A DNA stretch of 12,110 bases, taken from AB-629-J13 sp964518835. Lineage in GTDB: Bacteria; Fidelibacterota; Marinisomatia; Marinisomatales; AB-629-J13. The stretch spans positions 1-12,110 of the forward strand of contig CAZFKU010000046.1 of assembly GCA_964518835.1 (NCBI GenBank). Direction: 5' to 3'. Positions 7,825-12,110 of this stretch are shown one piece after another. A program made the position numbers and the translations under genes. The first letter of the stretch is position 1. Each line of letters begins with the position of its first letter. The notes under the pieces were generated by a model that saw nothing but the letters and a program-made list of their open reading frames with translations, was not told the origin of the DNA and did not search any database.

Positions 7825-7862
7825 TTTTTTAAAGTCGTGGCAATACGGCTCAAATCACGACT
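7808..7862 (-). promoter_or_regulatory. SAM-II riboswitch aptamer upstream of metH
   Basis: The minus strand carries the layout of the SAM-II (metA-type) aptamer. Stem P1 is AGUCGUG (7862-7856) with CACGACU (7839-7833), 7 bp. Its loop contains GAUUUGAGCCGUAUUGC, closely matching the conserved SAM-II loop (GAUUU, then CCGUAUUGC). After an A-rich linker comes GGUGCUAAAAAGG (7823-7811), the conserved 3' tail that folds back on the loop as a pseudoknot; in the known structure the GCUAAA element and the loop uridines form the SAM pocket. Position, 5' of methionine synthase and a whole methyl-cycle operon, fits the ligand. Known SAM-II elements turn gene expression off when SAM is abundant. Unlike designs in which the tail masks the ribosome site, here the metH SD lies more than 60 bases downstream, beyond a terminator. 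Confidence 0.9.
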
Positions 7863-7867
7863 ACTCA

Positions 7868-7896
7868 ATTTTAAGATATTTTTAGCTTTCCTTCAA
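7868..7896 (-). promoter_or_regulatory. Sigma-70-like promoter of the metH operon
   Basis: On the minus strand, TTGAAG (7896-7891) and TAAAAT (7873-7868) are separated by exactly 17 bases, matching 4/6 and 5/6 of the -35 and -10 consensus. The predicted start about 7 bases downstream is near 7861, the first bases of riboswitch stem P1, leaving almost no sequence before the aptamer. This coincidence supports both calls. The region between the hpf stop (7942) and this promoter shows no terminator hairpin, so readthrough from hpf may also feed the leader. Confidence 0.65.
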
Positions 7897-7941
7897 AACA
7901 AAATAAAATATACAGTTATTTTCAATATTTATGTCATTTTT

Positions 7942-8232
7942 TTAGTTGAATTCTCTCTTTTTTGATTTTAATCTGGAAATACGCTGAATCATTTTTTTTA
8001 CAGCACGGTCTATTGATTTTGTCATATTATCCGTTGTTTCTTTAACATTCAGTTTTCTTTGAGGGATAGATAAATTCAATTCGGTTGTGAACTGATTGTT
8101 TTCATGAATCAATATTACCTGACACTGAACGGCACGGGGATAATATTTAGTGATCCGGGAAACTTCCTTTTCAGCATAATTACGTAGATTATCCGGTGCA
8201 TGGAAATGTCGTGCAGTAAATTCAATATTCAT
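7942..8232 (-). CDS. hpf: Ribosome hibernation promoting factor, short form (HPF/RaiA family)
   Basis: Small basic protein of 96 residues that, in its family, binds the 30S decoding site in stationary phase or starvation, blocks mRNA and tRNA binding, and stabilises idle ribosomes. The start MNIEFTARHFHAPDNLRNYAEKEV gives the first strand and helix. VILIHENNQFTTELNLSIPQRKLNVKE gives the middle strands. The final helix SIDRAVKKMIQRISRLKSKKR is strongly basic, as expected for rRNA contact. The length fits the short form; the C-terminal dimerisation domain of long HPF is absent, so 100S formation would need another factor, or the protein acts only as a monomeric ribosome protector. The ATG at 8230-8232 follows AGGA at 6 bases, and the pckA stop is 23 bases upstream, so it is probably co-transcribed with pckA. 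RaiA/YfiA is the near-synonymous alternative. Confidence 0.9.
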   Translation of the reverse strand: MNIEFTARHFHAPDNLRNYAEKEVSRITKYYPRAVQCQVILIHENNQFTTELNLSIPQRKLNVKETTDNMTKSIDRAVKKMIQRISRLKSKKREFN

Positions 8233-8255
8233 TTTTCTTCCTATTTAGTTTGAAA

Positions 8256-9887
8256 TTAAACAATGGGACCACCTGAATTGATTCGATCATCTCCATTGTC
8301 GTAAAGAATAAAGTTTTCGTGGAATTTTTTCACTAATATTCTTGCGGAAGAATGGTAATCTTCCTCCTGTGACCAGGCTTTAGCAGGAATCAGGAATGAA
8401 GAGTCCATATCGTTGAAATCATTTGGTACAGCAAACCCAAAATAAGGGTCTTTATCCATGGTCATGTTTTCAATGGAACTATCTAAAATTCCATGAATAA
8501 TTTTCCTGGTAAGTGGTAAACTGATTCGTTTTGCTCCCGAGGATGCGCTGGCACCTACCCAACCGGTGTTTACCAGATAAACCTGTGCATTAAATTCTGC
8601 CATTTTTTCCTGCAATAATGTTGCATATTTCGTTGGATGAAGGGTTAAAAACGGACCTCCGAAACAGGGAGAAAACACTGCTGTAGGTTCATCTATTCCT
8701 CTTTCTGTTCCAGCAACTTTCGCAGTATATCCCGAAATAAAATGATACATTGCCTGTTCCGGGGTCAACTTTGCTACCGGTGGTAAAACACCGTAAGCAT
8801 CACAAGTGAGAAATATTATTTTTTTCGGATGGTCGGCACGACTGGGGTTTCCTCCTGCAGCACGGGAATTTCCAATAAAATGAATCGGATAGGACACCCT
8901 TGTATTTTCAGTTTTTGAATCATCATCATAATCAACCGTTCCGTTTTTCTCATCATAAACTACATTTTCCAGTAAGGCTCCACTGCGGATCGCATGATAA
9001 ATTTCAGGTTCTTCCTCCGCATTCAGGTGAATTACTTTTGCATAACAGCCGCCTTCAAAATTGAATATACCGTTTTCAGACCATCCATGTTCATCATCTC
9101 CGATAAGAGGACGTTTTGCATCGGTAGATAAGGTAGTTTTTCCGGTACCGCTTAAACCGAAAAACAATGCTGAATTCTCACCATCCGAATCCACATTTGC
9201 TGAACAATGCATGGACAATACACCTTTTAGAGGTAGTAGATAATGAAGGATAGAAAAAATTCCCTTTTTCATCTCTCCGCCGTATTCAGTTCCACCAATA
9301 ATCGCCAGTTTTCTGCCCAAGTGAAAAATGATAAAAGTTTCCGAGTTCATCCCATGTTCCCTGAATCTATGGTTTTTCACATCTGATGCATTTATAATTG
9401 TGAAATCAGACTGGAATGATTCTTGCATTGATCCATTAGGGCGAATGAACATATTGTAACAGAACAGTGCCTGCCATGCTTTTTTTGCGATCATTCTTAC
9501 CGAAATTTGATGATGGGGATCATCTCCTGCAAACCCCTCAAATACATACGTATCAGTTGATTCAGAATTATAGTAACGGGTCACTTCTGAAAATAACTCA
9601 TCGAAAGTATCTTCCGATATTTTTTTATTTACCGGACCCCACCATAAATGTTCCGATGAAGATTTTTCATCAACAAAATATTTATCCTTCGGAGATCGAC
9701 CTGTATATTTTCCTGTATCCACCATAAGTGCACCATTATCTGCTAATCTTCCTTCTCCATTATTGAGAATATGTTCTTCTAATGCTTCAGAATTTAGATT
9801 GGTGAATATTTTTCCCGGTGGATTAAAGTCCTGAATCTCGAATAATGATGTTTTATCGGATGTTAAGACCTTCATTATTTTATCCAT
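8256..9887 (-). CDS. pckA: Phosphoenolpyruvate carboxykinase (ATP)
   Basis: Interconverts oxaloacetate plus ATP with phosphoenolpyruvate, CO2 and ADP, the entry step of gluconeogenesis; some bacteria run it in the carboxylating direction. The length of 543 residues is typical of the ATP-dependent family. Seen: the substrate loop TGRSPKDK (62-69), the HCSAN segment (227-231) near the Mn site, the P-loop GLSGTGKTTLS (244-254), the kinase-2 metal motif GDDEHGW (263-269), FEGGCYAK (277-284) and the adenine/arginine region around 330-350. The ATG at 9885-9887 overlaps the xerC stop by 8 bases (ATGGATAA) and has no clear Shine-Dalgarno, which suggests translational coupling. A second ATG four codons on (residue 5) is an equally possible start. 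Together with hpf downstream, it may be used under carbon limitation; no promoter or operator could be read. Confidence 0.97.
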   Translation of the reverse strand: MDKIMKVLTSDKTSLFEIQDFNPPGKIFTNLNSEALEEHILNNGEGRLADNGALMVDTGKYTGRSPKDKYFVDEKSSSEHLWWGPVNKKISEDTFDELFSEVTRYYNSESTDTYVFEGFAGDDPHHQISVRMIAKKAWQALFCYNMFIRPNGSMQESFQSDFTIINASDVKNHRFREHGMNSETFIIFHLGRKLAIIGGTEYGGEMKKGIFSILHYLLPLKGVLSMHCSANVDSDGENSALFFGLSGTGKTTLSTDAKRPLIGDDEHGWSENGIFNFEGGCYAKVIHLNAEEEPEIYHAIRSGALLENVVYDEKNGTVDYDDDSKTENTRVSYPIHFIGNSRAAGGNPSRADHPKKIIFLTCDAYGVLPPVAKLTPEQAMYHFISGYTAKVAGTERGIDEPTAVFSPCFGGPFLTLHPTKYATLLQEKMAEFNAQVYLVNTGWVGASASSGAKRISLPLTRKIIHGILDSSIENMTMDKDPYFGFAVPNDFNDMDSSFLIPAKAWSQEEDYHSSARILVKKFHENFILYDNGDDRINSGGPIV

Positions 9888-10779
9888 GAGGGTGTGCCTG
9901 TTTATAAATCTGTTTCATTTTTTCCGGTTGAATATGGGTATAAATTTGCGTACTGGACAGACTATCATGACCTAATAATTCCTTCACCGATCGGATATCC
10001 GCTCCCCGTTCAAGTAAATGCGTGGCAAATGCATGGCGCAGTGTATGGGGTCCCGAACTGCCGGATCCGGCAAACGATCCCAGATATTTTCGGACTCTTC
10101 TTTGGACCGTGCTATGTGAAATTCTCTTATTTCTATTTGAAATAAATAAAGGACCCGATATTGATTGATAATTCCCTTGAATACCTCGTTTTTCTAAATA
10201 ATTTACAATGGAAATTTTGGCATGTTCACCAAAGGGAATCAACCTCTCTTTTTTTCCTTTTCCCATTACTTTAACTATTTGACTCGAAAAATCCAATTGA
10301 TTCACATTCAGGTTTACCAATTCGGATAACCTCATTCCTGTGCTGTAAAATAATTCCAACATTGCCGAATCACGGATTCCTAACATTGTATTTTTCTGGG
10401 GAATGGAAAGAATATCTGAAAGTTTACCAGAATCCAGATAATCCGGAAGTGTCTGTGGTAATTTAGGGCTTTCCACATAAATTGCAGGATTTGAATTCAC
10501 TTTTTTTTTATCCACACAATAAGTATAAAATGACTTGATGGCTGCAAGACGGCGGGAGACGGTTTTTGGATGAAATCCCAATTCAAATTCCTTAGCCATA
10601 AACTCCCGGATATAATCACGATTTACTTCAATAATGGCACACAATCTAGATTTTAAAAAAAGAGAAAACCGATTTAAATCTGTTTTGTATGCGGTCGCCG
10701 TATGCTCAGAATATCCTCTTTCTTTCTTTATATAAATCAAAAAATTATTTATTAATTCGTTAGGATTATTAGAGTTCAT
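9880..10779 (-). CDS. xerC: Xer-type tyrosine recombinase
   Basis: Predicted chromosome-dimer resolution recombinase acting at dif with FtsK. Its 299 residues match Xer proteins. The N-terminal SAM-like core-binding domain (about 7-90) includes YSEHTATAYKTDLNRF. The catalytic domain (about 110-290) shows the complete active site: Arg150 (GMRLSE), Lys174 (VMGKGKKER), His245 and Arg248 (PHTLRHAFATH), His271 (ELLGHDSLS) and the nucleophile Tyr280 (TQIYTH). VMGKG, GMRLSELV and KELLGH are closer to XerC than to XerD, but with only one Xer gene in view, XerD or a single-Xer system (XerH/XerA-like) remains possible. The ATG at 10777-10779 overlaps the rluD end by 11 bases, with AGAAGAG just before it; the end overlaps pckA. 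No att sites, phage genes or flanking repeats are seen, so I read it as housekeeping, not a mobile-element integrase. Confidence 0.88.
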   Translation of the reverse strand: MNSNNPNELINNFLIYIKKERGYSEHTATAYKTDLNRFSLFLKSRLCAIIEVNRDYIREFMAKEFELGFHPKTVSRRLAAIKSFYTYCVDKKKVNSNPAIYVESPKLPQTLPDYLDSGKLSDILSIPQKNTMLGIRDSAMLELFYSTGMRLSELVNLNVNQLDFSSQIVKVMGKGKKERLIPFGEHAKISIVNYLEKRGIQGNYQSISGPLFISNRNKRISHSTVQRRVRKYLGSFAGSGSSGPHTLRHAFATHLLERGADIRSVKELLGHDSLSSTQIYTHIQPEKMKQIYKQAHPHG

Positions 10780-11716
10780 ACTCTTCTAAAGATTGTAAAA
10801 TCAGATTCATTTCTTCCGGAAGAGGTGCATTGATCTCAATTTCTGAATTTGTTCCGGGATGTTGAAAACAAATCGTTTCTGCATGCAGGGCATGACGATC
10901 AAGTCGTTCCAATTCTTTTTTAAATATTTTTTGGACTTCAGGTATAAATCCTTTTATTTTGTTTGATCCTCCACCATATTTCTCGTCTCCCAAAATGGGA
11001 TGTTTGCGATAAGCAGAATGAACCCTTATTTGATGAGTTCTACCTGTTTTTGGAATGAATTTTACCTTACTGTAATACCGCCCTTTTCCCGTAACCTCAT
11101 ATTCTGTAATTGATGTCTTTCCTTTTTCAGTATTAACCTCAAATGTGGTGGGATCTGATTTTTTTCTGTATAACTTCGTCTCAATTTTTCCATTTTTTTC
11201 TTTCCATAATCCCCAAGTAATCCCTACATATTGTTTCCGAACTGTTTTTTCTTCAAACTGTTTTGATAAGTTGGCATGGGCTGTATCCGTTTTTGCAATA
11301 ATTATCACTCCTGAAGTATCCATATCTAAACGATGGACAATCCCCGGTCTTAATTTTCCATTAATTGTTGACAGTGTCTGAAAATGATGTATGAGTCCAT
11401 TTACCAAAGTGCCTGATTTGTTTCCAACTCCGGGATGTACCACCAATCCTGCTGGTTTATTGATCCCAATAATATCCTCATCCTCATAGATGATTTCCAG
11501 AGGAATGGATTCCGGAATCAGATGGTCCTGTTCAGGTTTGGTTTCTTCAATGTGGAGAGAAATCGTTTCACCCCCGGTTAATTTAAAGCTCGACCGTTTG
11601 CTTTCACCATCCACTTTCACAATTCCTTCCCGGATCATGGCTTGAATTTTTGTACGTGAATATTCAGAAAGGTTTGTTGCCAGGAAATTATCCAACCGTA
11701 CGTTTTCCTCCCTCAC
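10769..11716 (-). CDS. rluD: RluA-family 23S rRNA pseudouridine synthase (RluD-like)
   Basis: Predicted to convert uridines to pseudouridine in 23S rRNA; RluD of E. coli modifies helix 69 at the subunit interface. The 315 residues comprise an N-terminal S4 RNA-binding domain (about 6-52, VRLDNFLATNLSEYSRTKIQ) and the RluA catalytic domain (about 75-305). Motifs seen are NKPAGLVVHPG (86-96), GIVHRLDMDTSGV (125-137) with catalytic Asp131, KQYVGI (161-166) and KTGRTHQIRVH (223-233). The S4 domain favours RluD or RluC over RluA, but the exact target uridine cannot be read from sequence. The start is chosen as GTG at 11714-11716 because it keeps the whole S4 domain; the stretch before it has no SD. 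Oddly, a strong AGGGAGGA lies just inside the frame, yet the TTG it would serve cuts into the conserved RLD. The gene lies 17 bases after lspA and overlaps xerC. Confidence 0.93.
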   Translation of the reverse strand: MREENVRLDNFLATNLSEYSRTKIQAMIREGIVKVDGESKRSSFKLTGGETISLHIEETKPEQDHLIPESIPLEIIYEDEDIIGINKPAGLVVHPGVGNKSGTLVNGLIHHFQTLSTINGKLRPGIVHRLDMDTSGVIIIAKTDTAHANLSKQFEEKTVRKQYVGITWGLWKEKNGKIETKLYRKKSDPTTFEVNTEKGKTSITEYEVTGKGRYYSKVKFIPKTGRTHQIRVHSAYRKHPILGDEKYGGGSNKIKGFIPEVQKIFKKELERLDRHALHAETICFQHPGTNSEIEINAPLPEEMNLILQSLEEYEL

Positions 11717-11733
11717 TTTTAATTGAAGGTTTT

Positions 11734-12110
11734 TCAGGGTGATAGTACAGATTCAGAATTTTTAGGCGTGAAATAAATGGTGTGGATAATTAGGATTACC
11801 ATCCCGACACTCACTGATGCATCTGCTACATTAAATATGTACCAATGATAATCTCCAATCATGATGTCGAGAAAATCAACTACTTCCCTGTAAAGAACTC
11901 GGTCGATTAAATTTCCTATGGCTCCACCAATTATAAGTGCAAAAGCAAGTCTTATATAAATTGAACTGTTTCTCTCTTTCCATAATAACCAAAACAAAAC
12001 ACAGGTAAGGATAAAGGAAGCGATGGTAAAAAAATAAATTCCACCTGGGAAATTCAATCCAAATGCCATTCCTGAATTTTTTATAAATGTAAAATGGAAA
12101 AAATTTTCTA
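11734..12110 (-). CDS. lspA: Lipoprotein signal peptidase II, partial (N terminus outside window)
   Basis: Inner-membrane aspartic protease that removes the signal peptide of diacylated prolipoproteins. The frame stays open to the window edge. The residues before the ATG at 12069 read ENFFHFTFIKNSG and join MAFGLNFPGG, which matches the conserved LspA segment around NxGxAFG, so that ATG is internal and roughly the first 35-45 residues (helix 1 and the start of the periplasmic part) lie outside. The two catalytic aspartates are present in GGAIGNLIDRV and FNVADASVSVG. Three hydrophobic helices are visible: IYFFTIASFILTCVLFWLLW, IRLAFALIIGGAIGN, and VSVGMVILIIHTIYF. The C terminus is short and polar. 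It is the first visible gene of the run into rluD, a neighbour pair common in bacteria. The gene looks intact apart from the window cut. Confidence 0.95.
   Translation of the reverse strand, partial: ENFFHFTFIKNSGMAFGLNFPGGIYFFTIASFILTCVLFWLLWKERNSSIYIRLAFALIIGGAIGNLIDRVLYREVVDFLDIMIGDYHWYIFNVADASVSVGMVILIIHTIYFTPKNSESVLSP

Noticed and set aside
9880..10779. Tyrosine recombinase as a sign of an integrated element or genomic island.
   Set aside because: It is a standard-length Xer protein embedded with overlaps in a housekeeping gene run, without att repeats, tRNA or phage/transposon genes nearby.
11734..12069. ATG at 12069 as the start of a short, N-terminally truncated LspA.
   Set aside because: The codons upstream to the window edge continue the conserved LspA sequence (FTFIKNSG before MAFG), so the gene is cut by the window, not truncated.

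Overview
The window is ordinary, densely packed chromosome from an AT-rich bacterium, probably with an outer membrane (a beta-barrel-like protein at the left edge, lipoprotein signal peptidase at the right edge). Nothing in it fixes the phylum. An uncultured marine lineage of the Fibrobacterota-Chlorobiota-Bacteroidota kind, such as Marinimicrobia, is my low-confidence guess. The one readable promoter is sigma-70-like (TTGAAG, 17 bp, TAAAAT) rather than Bacteroidota-type. I see no mobile element, CRISPR array, tRNA or rRNA.

Layout: nine of the ten genes lie on the minus strand and read from right to left. The first block (12110 down to 7942) is lspA (cut by the window edge), rluD, xerC, pckA and hpf. 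Gaps between them are 0 to 23 bases, and rluD/xerC and xerC/pckA overlap, so this looks like one transcription unit of housekeeping genes. The second block (7735 down to 518) is metH, metF, metK and ahcY. The only plus-strand gene is the tail of a beta-barrel-like protein (2-430), which converges on ahcY across a short gap holding a small hairpin.

The second block encodes a full activated-methyl cycle. MetF-like reductase makes 5-methyl-THF, cobalamin-dependent MetH methylates homocysteine to methionine, MetK makes S-adenosylmethionine (SAM), and AhcY recycles S-adenosylhomocysteine to homocysteine.

The most interesting part is the 206-base leader between hpf and metH. Reading toward metH it holds a sigma-70-like promoter, a SAM-II riboswitch aptamer that starts almost at the predicted +1, a GC-rich hairpin followed by eight U residues (intrinsic terminator), a second 6-bp hairpin, and a good Shine-Dalgarno site. 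A 7-bp pairing between the conserved 3' element of the aptamer and the terminator loop/3' arm gives a plausible antiterminator, so the switch probably works by SAM-dependent transcription termination. A possible internal promoter before metK could keep metK and ahcY expressed when the leader is shut off. The MetF-like protein is divergent at positions that are conserved in classical MetF.
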